A DNA stretch of 64,000 nucleotides. Source: Pseudolysinimonas_A sp039912695. Lineage in GTDB: Bacteria > Actinomycetota > Actinomycetes > Actinomycetales > Microbacteriaceae. Below, piece after piece: positions 42,133 through 52,071 of this stretch (position 1 is the first letter of the stretch; every line of letters starts with the position of its first letter). The notes below the pieces were generated by a model that ran no database searches, was not told the origin of the DNA, and saw only the letters and a program-made list of their open reading frames with translations. The stretch spans positions 186,001 through 250,000 of the forward strand of contig NZ_JBDSPJ010000022.1 of assembly GCF_039912695.1 (NCBI RefSeq), written 5' to 3'. Position numbers and translations under genes: made by a program.

Positions 42133-43494
42133 TCACCGTTTCGCAGCGAGTTCTCGCGCGATCGAACCCGGTGGGACCGAAGCCCGCGGGATCGAACCCT
42201 TGGCGAGGAGTCGGATCGGCCGGGCTGCGGTGTCGCCAGGTGGGGGCAGCATCCACCAGTCATTCCCGCGTTCACGGTTGTCGCGGGTGATGTGCCAGCC
42301 GTTGTTGTGGACGAGAAGGTGGTGGTGGCGGCAGAGGAGGATGCCGTTCGAGATGTCGGTTGCTCCGTGGTGGGACCAGGGGGTGATGTGGTGCGCTTCG
42401 GTCCAGGATGGTGGTCGGTCGCAGTTTTCGACCGCGCAACCGCCCCAGATGATGGCGAGGGCGATTCGTTGTCTCGGGGTGAAGAGGCGTTGGGCCCGTC
42501 CGACGTCGAGTTTGCCGTCGGGGTGATGGACCACGGTGAGGTAGCCGGTGGTGCACACGATCCGCTCCGCAGTCTGCACCGAGATCGCGGAGGGTTGCCC
42601 TTCGAGGTGAGCGATGCCGGTACCAGTGGCGAGGTCACGAGCATCAACGGACACCCGTACTGAAGGCTTGCGCACTCCGAACACGCGGCCAGGGTCGGCG
42701 GCTGCAGCGATGCGGATCATGTCGACCAGGGCGTCGAGGGCGATCTGCTCGGTGCTACGGGGGTCTTTCATCAACGCCTCGCTGCGCGCCAGTTCTTCGG
42801 TATCGACGAACCGGGGTCCGCCGCGGCGGGGTGCGGTGACGCAGTCGACCGCGTCGACGACGAGGGCAGCGGATTCGGGGTCGAGTATCGCGAACATTCG
42901 GGTCGTGCCGTCGGATTGGCGTGTGAATCGAAGAAGCCGTTTGTCACGCAACGCGTCCTCACGCTCTCCCACCCCGTCGCTGTCGAGGTCGTCGCGAAGT
43001 TCGCGGGCACGGCGCAGCATCTTCTCCGGCGGCAGGGTGCCGGCCTCGGCGACGAGGAGTTTCGCGGCGTCGAGCAGATCGTCGGCGCTCACTGCCGCAC
43101 TCGGCCTACCGAGTCCGGTGGCGATCCCCGATGCCGCCCCCACCGATAGGTCGCCGGTGCGGGCAGCCGTGGCGACATCCGTCAACCACGGATCGGGCGC
43201 ATCCACCAGAACGCCGACGGTGACAAGTTGCCGGGCATCCGACCCCGATGCACCGGTCAACCGTGACACGAGCGCTTCAGGGGTGCGGTCACCGGTGCGT
43301 TGCGCCAGCCCGTCGTAGCCGAGCGTGCGATCCGACCGTCGAGCCACCTCCGCTGCGAGGGTTAGCTTCCCCGCATCCACCAAACGTCCTGTCGCCGCGT
43401 AGGCCTCCAGCAACTCAAACAGCTGCAGATCGGAGACACGCGACACCCCCGAGAGGTCAGGGACCTCAATCGAGAAACTCACAGGCGCGTGCAT
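42133..43494 (-). CDS. DUF222 / HNH endonuclease family protein
   Basis: 453 residues. The N-terminal DUF222 (13E12 repeat family) part covers about 10-300, then an HNH motif (PSWTEAHHITPWSHHGATD..NGILLCRHHHLLVHNNGW), with the two-metal-binding cysteines reduced (CENRDRP, LCRHHH). Such genes occur in many copies in actinobacteria and may be mobile or domesticated; role unknown. ATG at 43494 with TTGGAT 6 bases upstream; a longer start at 43533 is possible. Confidence 0.85.
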   Translation of the reverse strand: MHAPVSFSIEVPDLSGVSRVSDLQLFELLEAYAATGRLVDAGKLTLAAEVARRSDRTLGYDGLAQRTGDRTPEALVSRLTGASGSDARQLVTVGVLVDAPDPWLTDVATAARTGDLSVGAASGIATGLGRPSAAVSADDLLDAAKLLVAEAGTLPPEKMLRRARELRDDLDSDGVGEREDALRDKRLLRFTRQSDGTTRMFAILDPESAALVVDAVDCVTAPRRGGPRFVDTEELARSEALMKDPRSTEQIALDALVDMIRIAAAADPGRVFGVRKPSVRVSVDARDLATGTGIAHLEGQPSAISVQTAERIVCTTGYLTVVHHPDGKLDVGRAQRLFTPRQRIALAIIWGGCAVENCDRPPSWTEAHHITPWSHHGATDISNGILLCRHHHLLVHNNGWHITRDNRERGNDWWMLPPPGDTAARPIRLLAKGSIPRASVPPGSIARELAAKR

Positions 43495-43594
43495 ACCGGG
43501 ATCCAAAAATCGGGGAGTCGAAACTCCAATCACTCGGCACGAGCAGGTTCAGTTTACTCGAACATAAGTTCGAGCGCAACCGAAGTGCACAAGT

Positions 43595-43948
43595 TCAGCC
43601 GCACGCCCCCGGCGGGCTCGCACACGCGACCGTCACCACAAGATTCACGTACACCGCAACAGCGACGCCGCCGAGCGGGGGTAGCGCAAAGATCATCCCG
43701 ACGATCGCCGGCCAGCCCGGCTTCTCGCGACGCGCGACCCCGACGATGCCGACCAGCAGTCCGACCAAGCACAGCGCGCCGACCGGGATAATGCCAACGG
43801 ATGACGCCACGGCGAACCAGGGCGGCCCCTCAACGAAGGCGTCGGCCGTCTGGGTGTAGCCGTAGATCGTCGCGCCGGCGATGGCGACATACCCGAGCAC
43901 GACGAGGGCGAAGGCGATCCAACTGAAGATGGGACGCCGCCTGATCAC
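43595..43948 (-). CDS. Small membrane protein (DUF4190-like)
   Basis: 117 residues, three hydrophobic helices (about 9-30, 45-70, 78-108), with two cysteines at the end. DUF4190-like fold is a guess. GTG start is 6 bases after TAACAT (43960-43955), a leaderless promoter. Confidence 0.6.
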   Translation of the reverse strand: MIRRRPIFSWIAFALVVLGYVAIAGATIYGYTQTADAFVEGPPWFAVASSVGIIPVGALCLVGLLVGIVGVARREKPGWPAIVGMIFALPPLGGVAVAVYVNLVVTVACASPPGACG

Positions 43949-44021
43949 ACCGCGATGTTAGCGGCCCCGCGCTGCTTCTCGACCGCGCCGTCGCACGGCC
44001 AACGGGTAATCGCGTTCCGAC

Positions 44022-44381
44022 TCAGCCGGCGGCTGGAGCGGGAGCAGTCGGGGATGACGGCTTCGCCAGGTAGATGGCCAGCACAATGACGCCGGCGACG
44101 GGTACCAGAATCCAGAGGATGTTCTGCCAGACGTAGCCGGCATCCCGAAGTCGTCGCACGGTCACGCCGAGCGTCGGCAGCAGGGTGGCAAGCGTCCAGA
44201 TGCCGGTCAGGATGCCGCCCACCGTACCGGTCTGACTGACCGGTATGACGGCGAAGGTGCCCAGGATGCCGGACACGATTGCCGCGAACAGAATCCACCA
44301 CCAGAACTCGGGACGTTTCGCGACGCCCTCGAAGTCGGCGTACTTGCGGACACAGGTCTGAATCGCTTCGACGAACGTCAT
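44022..44381 (-). CDS. DUF805 family membrane protein
   Basis: 119 residues, with the DUF805 pattern: AIQTCVRKYADFEGVAKRPEFWWW near the N-terminus, four hydrophobic segments and TVRRLRDAGY. Function unknown. ATG is 6 bases after TAGGCT (44393-44388). Confidence 0.88.
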   Translation of the reverse strand: MTFVEAIQTCVRKYADFEGVAKRPEFWWWILFAAIVSGILGTFAVIPVSQTGTVGGILTGIWTLATLLPTLGVTVRRLRDAGYVWQNILWILVPVAGVIVLAIYLAKPSSPTAPAPAAG

Positions 44382-44437
44382 GCCCGAAGCCTAGTAACTG
44401 GATGCCGCGGGCTCACGTAGACTCGTGGGCGCAACAC

Positions 44438-44511
44438 GGGGATGTAGCTCAATGGTAGAGCCTCAGTCTTCCAAACTGATTACGCGGGTTCGATTCCCGT
44501 CGTCCCCTCCA
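44438..44511 (+). tRNA. tRNA-Gly (anticodon TCC)
   Basis: Acceptor stem GGGGATG (44438-44444) / CGTCCCC (44501-44507), discriminator T, encoded CCA (44509-44511). D arm GTAGCTCAATGGTAGAGC, anticodon stem CAGTC-TTCCAAA-CTG with TCC, T loop GTTCGATTC. Its 3' end borders the Rhs region. Confidence 0.95.
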
Positions 44512-44622
44512 AAAGCTCCTTATTGGAACTCCGCCCATGCTGCGCAATAGGGCGGAGTTCTCCCCCCAAGGGCGAATGTGAACATTGTGTTTCGCCTCTT
44601 TCGTAGGGTCGATCGTTGGTAC

Positions 44623-44628
44623 TAGCGT
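44623..44628 (+). promoter_or_regulatory. Likely -10 box of the Rhs gene
   Basis: TAGCGT with a predicted start near 44635; a leader of about 60 bases follows to the ATG at 44695, with AGGGA upstream of it. Confidence 0.4.
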
Positions 44629-44694
44629 GAGCCGACTCGCCATCAGGGAGTAGTTGGGCCGTCGTTGCCTGGCTGGGTTTTTCAGGGATCAGGG

Positions 44695-45642
44695 ATGTCG
44701 ATGTCGATGTCGACGGTGCGCGTTTTGGGTCGTGTTTCGATTGCGATGCTGTTGAGTGGCGTGCTGACGGTGACGGCGTTGGCTCCGGTGCAGGCTGCGC
44801 CGCAAGTGGCTATTGATGATCCGTTCGTGCCGCAGATCCTTCCGCCGGTCGATTCGACTCCGGCGGTGGTTGTGCCCGAACCCCTTCCGAAGGGGGATTT
44901 CTCGCTCGACGCCGGGGACGCGTCGGATTGGGAGCTGGCTGCGCCGGCACGTGGGGTGAAGTCGTTTGGTTCCCGTGCTGATGCGCGGGTTGATTTGTCG
45001 GGTGTTGATGTGGATTCGTTGCCGGTGTCGGCGCGGGATGAGTTCACGACGACCTACACCTTGCCGGGTGGGTCGCCGGTGATGGCGATTGGGGAGTCGC
45101 CCTTGAATGTTGAAATCGGTGGGGATTGGGTGCCGGTCGATACGGGGCTTGATCACGTTTCAGGCGGCTGGGTCGATGCGGAGCATCCGTTGTCGCCTGA
45201 GTTCGCGCCGCGGGCTGGGGGTGACGTTGTCACCTTGAACAACGACGGTTACCAGGTGAGTTGGCGGTTGTTGGGTGCGGCGGATGTGGCGGGTTCGACG
45301 CCGAAGGCGCGTCAGGATCCGGCGAGCCAGGTGACGTATCCGGGCGTGTTGGACGGGGTCGATCTCCACTATCAGGTGCAGCCGTCCCTGGTGAAGGAGG
45401 GGATGGTCCTGGACGCGGCGCCCGACTCAGCGCCGGCGTATCAGTGGGTGTTGTCGGCTCCGGGTATGACGGTGCAGGCGGATGACGCGGGCGGGTTCGT
45501 GGTGCTTGATCCGTCGGGTGAGGTGCGGTTCACGATTCCGACTCCGACGATGTGGGATTCCTCGGGGGTTGCCGGGGTGCGGGACCGGAGTCTGCGCAGG
45601 TTGGTGCGAGTGTTGAGGCGTTTGGCGATGAGTGGTTGCTGA
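44695..45642 (+). CDS. Rhs polymorphic toxin, N-terminal fragment before a frameshift
   Basis: 315 residues in one frame: signal peptide (cleavage near PVQA at about residue 38), then an extracellular beta-rich region with a DUF6531/RHS-N-like sequence (DEFTTTYTLPGGSPVMAIGESPLNVEIGG...). The frame is lost after MWDSSGVAG and the same protein continues in the frame starting at 45552. The switch needs one extra G in the GGGG at 45574-45577, which would give GVAGGAGPESAQVGAS. Either a sequencing error or a real mutation. TTG at 44665 could extend the start by ten residues. Confidence 0.75.
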   Translation: MSMSMSTVRVLGRVSIAMLLSGVLTVTALAPVQAAPQVAIDDPFVPQILPPVDSTPAVVVPEPLPKGDFSLDAGDASDWELAAPARGVKSFGSRADARVDLSGVDVDSLPVSARDEFTTTYTLPGGSPVMAIGESPLNVEIGGDWVPVDTGLDHVSGGWVDAEHPLSPEFAPRAGGDVVTLNNDGYQVSWRLLGAADVAGSTPKARQDPASQVTYPGVLDGVDLHYQVQPSLVKEGMVLDAAPDSAPAYQWVLSAPGMTVQADDAGGFVVLDPSGEVRFTIPTPTMWDSSGVAGVRDRSLRRLVRVLRRLAMSGC

Positions 45643-48600
45643 CGTTGAGGCCGGATTTTGAGTGGTTGACGGCGAAGGATCGGGTGTATCCGGTGACGGT
45701 GGATCCGTCGACTGGGTGGGGTTCAAGTACTCGGAAGTCGTACAAGTCAGATGGGACGCCGCAGTCTGGGGTGACCTATTTCGGCAACCCGTGGCAGTCG
45801 AATCGTTCGTTGTATTGGCGGGGGTGGGCGCAGTATGCGTTGAGCGGTATTGCGGGGACGTATGTGTATGACACGGAGTTGGACTTGTCCCGCAACTACG
45901 GCACAGCGAACTGTTATTCGAACTATGTCGGCTCAGGAACCAGCAACCCAAGCGGGGTGGGTACCTATGGGACCGACGTTTCTTCGTTTGACATGTGCGG
46001 TGGCGACGGGGTTGCCAGCGAATACACGACTGACGGTCTCGATTACACGATCGCGTCATGGATGCGGGCGGGGACGTATAGCAACTGGTTAGGGTTCCGT
46101 AGCGATTCGGAAGCGTATTCCGCGTACAGCCTGAAGGGTGCCAGTTCGGCTCTCTATGTCTGGTATGCGCACTACCCGTCGTCGCCGGGGATCGCGGGTA
46201 CGACGCCGTCCGGTGGGGCGGTAGCAGCGCGCACCCCGAAGATGCAGGGCAGCGCGACCACCGACTCCGGGACGGCGTTGCAGTACCGGTACGAGTTTGA
46301 GAAGACCGGCGGGTCGGGCAACGGGACGGGTCCGTTTACTGCGATTGCATACGACAGCAACTGGGTTCCGGCTGGTGATTTCCAGGTGCCGACGAATGCG
46401 TTGGAGTTCAACACGCAGTACCGGTACCGGGTCACGGTTCGCGACGGGTATGACGGTCAGCTGGGCAACAACACCCAACGTGTGTCGACGAACGCCGCCT
46501 GGTATTTCACCACCAACAACACTCCAGTCGTCGCCCAGAGTTCGACCGTTCCGGCGGATGGTGAGGTGGTGACCTCAACGTCGCCGCTGTTGAGCATCGG
46601 GTACGCTCCGGATCCTGACGATTCCGTGCCGGTGAACTACAAGTTTGTGGTCACTACGGGTGCCGACGGTCGCACGGGTGCTGTGGTCGACTCCGGTTGG
46701 GTCACTCCCCCGAGCACGACGACGGGTGCGCCGGTCACCTGGACTCCTCCGGCGAATTCGTTGCAAGACGGTGTGAGTTACACCTGGCGGGTGTGGGCTG
46801 ATGACGGTACCGATCAGGCCGAGCAGTTGTGGGTCGGGCATTTCACGGTCAACAAGCGGCTCGGCACCTCGGGGCCGTCCCCATTCGATGCGGCGGGCCC
46901 CGCGACCGTGAACCTGGCCAACGGCAACCTGGCGTTGAACTTCGCCTCTCCCACGATTCCGACTGTGGGCGGGCCGATGGGGTTGAGTTTCTCGTACAAC
47001 TCGCAGGCTGACCCGACCGCGAATGCAGGGTTGGTTGGGTCGTACTACAACGCGCTCGACCCCGGGCAGACCAGCACGACCACGTTCTCTTTCACGGGCC
47101 GCACCCCGGTTTTGGTGCAGACCGATCCGACGATCTCGTTTAACCAACCCGACAAGGTCGCCCCCGCAGTTCCGGCTGACTATTGGTTGGCGCAGTGGAA
47201 CGGGTACGTCACAGTCCCCACTTCGAGCGGTTCGTACACGTTCGGGGTGATCCATGACGACGGAGCCCGAGTCAAGATCGGCACCACCACAGTTTTGGAT
47301 CAGTGGACAGGCGCAGCGACCGGGATGCAGTGGGGGACCGCATCGTCGATGACCGCGGGTACAGCCGTACCAATCCAGGTTGACTATTTCGATTCGACCG
47401 GCAACGCGAATCTGGAGTTGCGGGTGAAGGGTCCCGGGATTACGGATCCGGACGGCATCCCGGTGCCAGCAACCTGGTTCACCCGCACCGTGCAGTACCT
47501 GCCTGCAGGGTGGACCAACTCGGGTCCGATCAACGGGTCGGGCGGTTTCTACACCCTCGCGACGAAGACCAGCACTACGGTCGCGCTGACGGATGTGACT
47601 GGGTCGGTGCACACCTACGCAAAGAAGACCGACGGCGGCTACACCGCCCCGGCCGGCGAGTACGGGGTGCTGTCCATCGACGGTTCTGGGCAGATCACCC
47701 TCGACGATGGCGGCACGATCTGCCAGTTCAGTGCGGCCGGGTTGGTCATCTCAGTAACAACCCCGCAGGATGCGAAGAAACCGGCCACCCCAACCGTGCA
47801 GTACCGGGCGAACGGCACCCCGGACCTGATCGCCGACCCGGTCGCGGGCGGCACGAACCGTAAGGTGCAGTTCGTGTACGGGGGCGACCTGGTGTCGAAC
47901 ACCGCTCTCGGCTTGGGTGCTGGGGACAGTGACGGATCGGGCAGCGCGTGCCCCATCCCAGCAGGCTCTGGCTACAGTGCCGCGCCGACCGGGTTCTTGT
48001 GCCGCATCGTTTATCCCGGCCATGTTGTCGGCGGCGCCGGAGGGGTGGATGACACCACCCGTCTGTTCTACAACTCCACCGGTCAACTGGTGTCGATTGT
48101 CGACCCCGGCACCGTGCAGGTGCGTTTCGGGTACACCGGCGGGTTGCTAACCGGGGTGTGGGATCCGCGAGTTAACGACTGGATCGCCGCTGACAGCGCC
48201 CACCGCGCGGCGACCAATACCGATGCGACAGTGTTCACCTACGACAGCGCCGGTCGCCTGTCGACCACGACGTCCCCGGCCCCCGACGGTGTCACGGCAA
48301 CTCTCCAACCGAAGAAGATCTACACCTACAGCAGCGGCACCACCTATGTGGATGTTGACGGGCTCGACCTGTCCACAGCACCCAGTGGTGCCCATGCCGG
48401 GAAGGTCACCTACGACAGCAGCTGGCGAGCCACCTCCGCCACCAGCCCACTCGGGTTGACCTCCACTCAGACGTGGGGGCCCAAGGACCAGTTGTTGTCG
48501 GCCACGAACTCTCAAGGTTTGATGGCGACGACGATCTACGACCCGTTCACCGACCTGCCCACCGACTCCTACGGCCCCGCGCCGGTGGCGTGTTTCGGGT

Positions 48601-51600
48601 CTGACCGTCGCCCCACAACGCCGTGCCCGATCACGGTTGCGCATTCGCATTCCGGTTATGACGAGAGCATGCAGGGACTGCAGGTGACCTATTTCGGCAC
48701 CAACAACCTCTCTGGCCGCCCCGTCGATTTCAGCCTCGGCCTGGTGGGGGGTACGGGCACTCTCGGTTCCCGCAACTGGGCTACCGGGTCACCGACCGCA
48801 AGCGTGCCCGCCGACAACTTCTCGTTGCGGATGAACGGCATCCTCACCCTGCCCACGGCGGGCAGCTACCAGTTCCGAACGACCCTCGACGACGGTGGCC
48901 GGCTCTACCTCAACGACGAACTACTCATCAACGACATGACAGGGGATGCTCTCACCTCAACGCTCGTCAGCCCGATCATCCCCGGGGTTGCGGCCGGTGA
49001 ACGACGCAGGATCCGGCTCGACTTCTTCGAACTCACCGCGTCTGCCGCGCTGACTCTGCAATGGTCGATCAATGGGGGTGCCTGGACGAACATCCCCGAC
49101 ACCGCACTCACCCCCGGGTACGGGTTAGGAACCTCAAGTACGACAGATGACTCCGTCCCATCTGGGAGCGGGTTGTCGTCGAGTCTGGTCACCCCGATCA
49201 GCACGGCCACCGGATACGGCACCATGCCGTGGCTCGGGATGGCGACCACCTCCTCGATCGACCCGACCGGGCTGAACCTCACCACCTCGATCACCTACGA
49301 GGCACCGTCGACGGCAGCGAACAGTTGGCTGCGCCGACTGACCCGCACCATGCCGTCAGGCAGTGCGGATGTCAGCATCTCCACCTACTACGGCGACGCC
49401 GAGACGGTGACGACCGCAACCTGTGGGGTGCCGGTCGGGACGAAAGAGAACGGGTTCCTGAAGACTTCCACGACGGCGACCCCGGCATCCGGGTCAGCGA
49501 TCGTCACCTCCTACGTGTATGACGTGTTGGGTCGCGTTGCGGGTACGAAACGGTCAGGTGACACCACCTGGTCGTGTCTCACCTACGATTCCCGCAGCAG
49601 GGTGGTGACGTCGGTACTTTCCGCCTACGGCACCACGACCGCCCGCACGGTGACGAATAACTTTGCGGTGGGTGGTAACCCGTTGGTGACGTCGGTGTCG
49701 GATCCGGTCGGCACCCTCACCTCGACCGGTGACCTGCTGGGTCGGTCGGTGTCGTCGACGGATGTTTATGGCACGGTGTCGACGCCGATCTATGAGGCGA
49801 AGACTGGTCGGGTGTTGTCGGTGACGGTCACCCCGGCCGCGGGGATGGGTGCGCCGCTCGTGCAGGCGTACACCTACGACCCGGACGGGAAGATTCTCAC
49901 CTTCAAGGTGAACGGGACCCTCACCGCTCAGCCGACCTACACCTCGACTCAGTTGTTGCAGTCGGTGGCGTATCCCACGAATGGCACGAGCCTGTCCGCG
50001 ATCAACCGCAACTCGAGTACCGGTTCTACCGACGGGATGACCTGGTCGTTCCCCGCCTCAACGGTGAACCATCCCGCGGCGGGGGTTTACGCCGGTGGTT
50101 TCGAAACCACCGACTCGTGGGCCTCAGTCGAATCGTCGACGGTTGCGGTGCAGGGTGCGACGAACCCGCATGCGGGTTCCGGCGATCTCGAAACATCCAC
50201 CACGAATGTGGCCGGTGGTCCGGTGACGGCAACCCGAACGGTTACCGGTCTGACGGTGGGGCGTTCCTACACCGCCTCCGCGTGGGTGAACCCGAACACG
50301 TCGACCGGGGTGACCGGTCTCTCTCTCGGAGTCACGGGTGTCGGCACCTCGACCCCGGTGGCACCGGGTGTCGGGTATCAGCAGCTGACGTATGCGTTCA
50401 CCGCGACCGCCACCAGTCACGTCCTGACGGTCGGGTATACGGCGGCGGATGATGTCGGGTCGCTGTTGGTGTGGGATGACGTGACTCTCACCCAGGATGC
50501 GTGGGTCGAAACTGTCACTGCAGCATCAACGGTGTCGGATGGGGTGGTGCGGTCGCAGTCGGGTCGGATTATCCAGAACACTCTCACCGACTCCACCGCT
50601 GCAGCTCCGGAGACCTCGACCTACACTTTCGACACGGCGGGCAGGTTGGTGCAGGCGAGTATCCCGCATCACACCCTCACCTACGGGTTCGGCACGACAT
50701 CCGGATGTGTGAACAACGCCGCGGGTAAGAACGGTAACCGCACCGGGTTTAGTGACAATTTTGATGGGTCGACGACGTCGGTGGCGTATTGCTATGACAA
50801 CGCCGACCGACTCACGGGCACCACTGTGTCGAACCCGCCGTCGGGGGCGAACCCGGTTGGTGGGGTCTCCCTGTCCACGGCGGGTGGGTCGCCGACTCTC
50901 ATCTACGACGCGCACGGCAATACGACCCGGCTGGCCGATCAGGTCCTCACCTACGACGTGGGCGATCGGCATATCAAGACGGTTCTGGATGATGGCACCA
51001 CAATCACCTACCTGTTGGATGCGGGGGGTCGGATGGTGCAACGTACCGTCACCGGATCCCCAGGTGGTGTCGGCAACGGCACCGTCCGGTATCTCGCCGG
51101 TGGGGCGATCGCAGATGGTACCGGTCATGTGGATCAGTGGCTGATCTCCCTCCCCGGCGGTGCCTCCGTCACCATCACGACAGCGGATGGGTCGCAGAAG
51201 TGGGGCTACCCGAACCTGCACGGTGACAACATCCTGGTCGCCGACCAAGCCGGCACCCGGGTCGGCGACCGGGCGAAGTACGACCCGTTCGGGCAACCCA
51301 TCAACCCCACCACCTGGGCCATCGGCACCACGGTTGCGGATGATGCGATCCCGGATCTGATCAACGGGGATGCCGACCTCGGCTGGGTCGGCGGTGCAGG
51401 GAAATACACCGAACACCGCGGGTCAGTCGCCACCATCGAGATGGGTGCCCGACAGTACGTCCCCTCACTCGGGAGGTTCCTCGAAACCGACCCTGTCGAA
51501 GGGGGGGTCACCAACTCGTACGACTACCCCGCCGATCCCATCAACGGTTATGACCTAAGTGGTTTGGCCAGGGGAAATTCCGGAAAGCCTGGCTGGAGTG

Positions 51601-51905
51601 CACCGCCGATCCCAAGCCCCGTAATAGCGCCGTCGATTTGGGGGCGCATTGGGTTCGGTTTAGGATGGGGGTTGGCAACTCTAGTCGCCCCCAAGGGTCA
51701 GTTTGCTGGCCATGTAAGCTTTGGCGAGCCGCCATCAAATGTGACTAAGGACAAGGATAAGAATTGGGTCTTTGTTTACCGGATATATGGTGGGCTTGCG
51801 CCAATTGATGGCCGATCATGGACTCCTGAAAACCCCGCGCTCATGGCTAATCCACGCTCAAGATTGGGTCCCCCAACGCGCCGGGCAACACGGGTGAGTG
51901 GGTAG
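45552..51905 (+). CDS. Rhs polymorphic toxin, main body (PA14 domains, YD repeats, core)
   Basis: 2117 residues in the second frame; the first few are spurious, the real sequence joins the fragment before. Domains by position: beta-rich N part, PA14 domains at about 47020-47450 (GLVGSYYNALDPGQ, VIHDDGARVKI) and 48660-49085 (MQGLQVTYFGTNN, TTLDDGGRLYL), YD repeats, a CBM-like jelly roll at 50090-50500, and the Rhs core with RYLAGGA, RQYVPSLGRFLETDPVEGG and the tip junction DLSG near 51560. The frame ends at 51905 inside the toxin tip; one extra C in the CCCCC at 51870-51874 would continue it to 52063. Restored length would be about 2456 residues. Confidence 0.85.
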   Translation: MGFLGGCRGAGPESAQVGASVEAFGDEWLLTLRPDFEWLTAKDRVYPVTVDPSTGWGSSTRKSYKSDGTPQSGVTYFGNPWQSNRSLYWRGWAQYALSGIAGTYVYDTELDLSRNYGTANCYSNYVGSGTSNPSGVGTYGTDVSSFDMCGGDGVASEYTTDGLDYTIASWMRAGTYSNWLGFRSDSEAYSAYSLKGASSALYVWYAHYPSSPGIAGTTPSGGAVAARTPKMQGSATTDSGTALQYRYEFEKTGGSGNGTGPFTAIAYDSNWVPAGDFQVPTNALEFNTQYRYRVTVRDGYDGQLGNNTQRVSTNAAWYFTTNNTPVVAQSSTVPADGEVVTSTSPLLSIGYAPDPDDSVPVNYKFVVTTGADGRTGAVVDSGWVTPPSTTTGAPVTWTPPANSLQDGVSYTWRVWADDGTDQAEQLWVGHFTVNKRLGTSGPSPFDAAGPATVNLANGNLALNFASPTIPTVGGPMGLSFSYNSQADPTANAGLVGSYYNALDPGQTSTTTFSFTGRTPVLVQTDPTISFNQPDKVAPAVPADYWLAQWNGYVTVPTSSGSYTFGVIHDDGARVKIGTTTVLDQWTGAATGMQWGTASSMTAGTAVPIQVDYFDSTGNANLELRVKGPGITDPDGIPVPATWFTRTVQYLPAGWTNSGPINGSGGFYTLATKTSTTVALTDVTGSVHTYAKKTDGGYTAPAGEYGVLSIDGSGQITLDDGGTICQFSAAGLVISVTTPQDAKKPATPTVQYRANGTPDLIADPVAGGTNRKVQFVYGGDLVSNTALGLGAGDSDGSGSACPIPAGSGYSAAPTGFLCRIVYPGHVVGGAGGVDDTTRLFYNSTGQLVSIVDPGTVQVRFGYTGGLLTGVWDPRVNDWIAADSAHRAATNTDATVFTYDSAGRLSTTTSPAPDGVTATLQPKKIYTYSSGTTYVDVDGLDLSTAPSGAHAGKVTYDSSWRATSATSPLGLTSTQTWGPKDQLLSATNSQGLMATTIYDPFTDLPTDSYGPAPVACFGSDRRPTTPCPITVAHSHSGYDESMQGLQVTYFGTNNLSGRPVDFSLGLVGGTGTLGSRNWATGSPTASVPADNFSLRMNGILTLPTAGSYQFRTTLDDGGRLYLNDELLINDMTGDALTSTLVSPIIPGVAAGERRRIRLDFFELTASAALTLQWSINGGAWTNIPDTALTPGYGLGTSSTTDDSVPSGSGLSSSLVTPISTATGYGTMPWLGMATTSSIDPTGLNLTTSITYEAPSTAANSWLRRLTRTMPSGSADVSISTYYGDAETVTTATCGVPVGTKENGFLKTSTTATPASGSAIVTSYVYDVLGRVAGTKRSGDTTWSCLTYDSRSRVVTSVLSAYGTTTARTVTNNFAVGGNPLVTSVSDPVGTLTSTGDLLGRSVSSTDVYGTVSTPIYEAKTGRVLSVTVTPAAGMGAPLVQAYTYDPDGKILTFKVNGTLTAQPTYTSTQLLQSVAYPTNGTSLSAINRNSSTGSTDGMTWSFPASTVNHPAAGVYAGGFETTDSWASVESSTVAVQGATNPHAGSGDLETSTTNVAGGPVTATRTVTGLTVGRSYTASAWVNPNTSTGVTGLSLGVTGVGTSTPVAPGVGYQQLTYAFTATATSHVLTVGYTAADDVGSLLVWDDVTLTQDAWVETVTAASTVSDGVVRSQSGRIIQNTLTDSTAAAPETSTYTFDTAGRLVQASIPHHTLTYGFGTTSGCVNNAAGKNGNRTGFSDNFDGSTTSVAYCYDNADRLTGTTVSNPPSGANPVGGVSLSTAGGSPTLIYDAHGNTTRLADQVLTYDVGDRHIKTVLDDGTTITYLLDAGGRMVQRTVTGSPGGVGNGTVRYLAGGAIADGTGHVDQWLISLPGGASVTITTADGSQKWGYPNLHGDNILVADQAGTRVGDRAKYDPFGQPINPTTWAIGTTVADDAIPDLINGDADLGWVGGAGKYTEHRGSVATIEMGARQYVPSLGRFLETDPVEGGVTNSYDYPADPINGYDLSGLARGNSGKPGWSAPPIPSPVIAPSIWGRIGFGLGWGLATLVAPKGQFAGHVSFGEPPSNVTKDKDKNWVFVYRIYGGLAPIDGRSWTPENPALMANPRSRLGPPTRRATRVSG

Positions 51906-52063
51906 TCGTAGCACGAGCTCTGGTGTTGCCCGACGCCACGAGACCAGCGTTGGCTTACGGCGACATCAATGGAGTGCCCAATGTGGGTGGCGGGCCAGAA
52001 TGGATATACTTGAACCCGAATGAGCAACTAATTTTTCTGTACACCGTAAAAGTGGACTTCTGA
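51560..52063 (+). other. Toxin tip of the full-length Rhs protein (frameshifted)
   Basis: After the junction DLSG the tip is poorer in GC than the core. It has VYRIYGG, GRSWTPENP, then in the shifted frame PNAPGNTGEWVVVARALV and GGPEWIYLNPNEQLI, ending in VDF at a stop at 52061-52063. This pattern (Arg on the first strand, S/T segment, Glu near the end) fits an ADP-ribosyltransferase-like polymorphic toxin, TreTu type, but I cannot prove it by reading. The frameshift at 51870-51874 truncates it. Confidence 0.55.
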
Positions 52064-52071
52064 GAGGAAAC

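Noticed and set aside
44501..44511. tRNA-Gly end as att site for the Rhs region
   Set aside because: No second copy of the tRNA 3' end was found near 57.6 kb and there is no integrase.
50526..51416. 296-residue minus-strand frame inside the Rhs gene, with a twin at 52280-53596
   Set aside because: Both are shadows of the duplicated Rhs core; their mutual similarity comes from the duplication.
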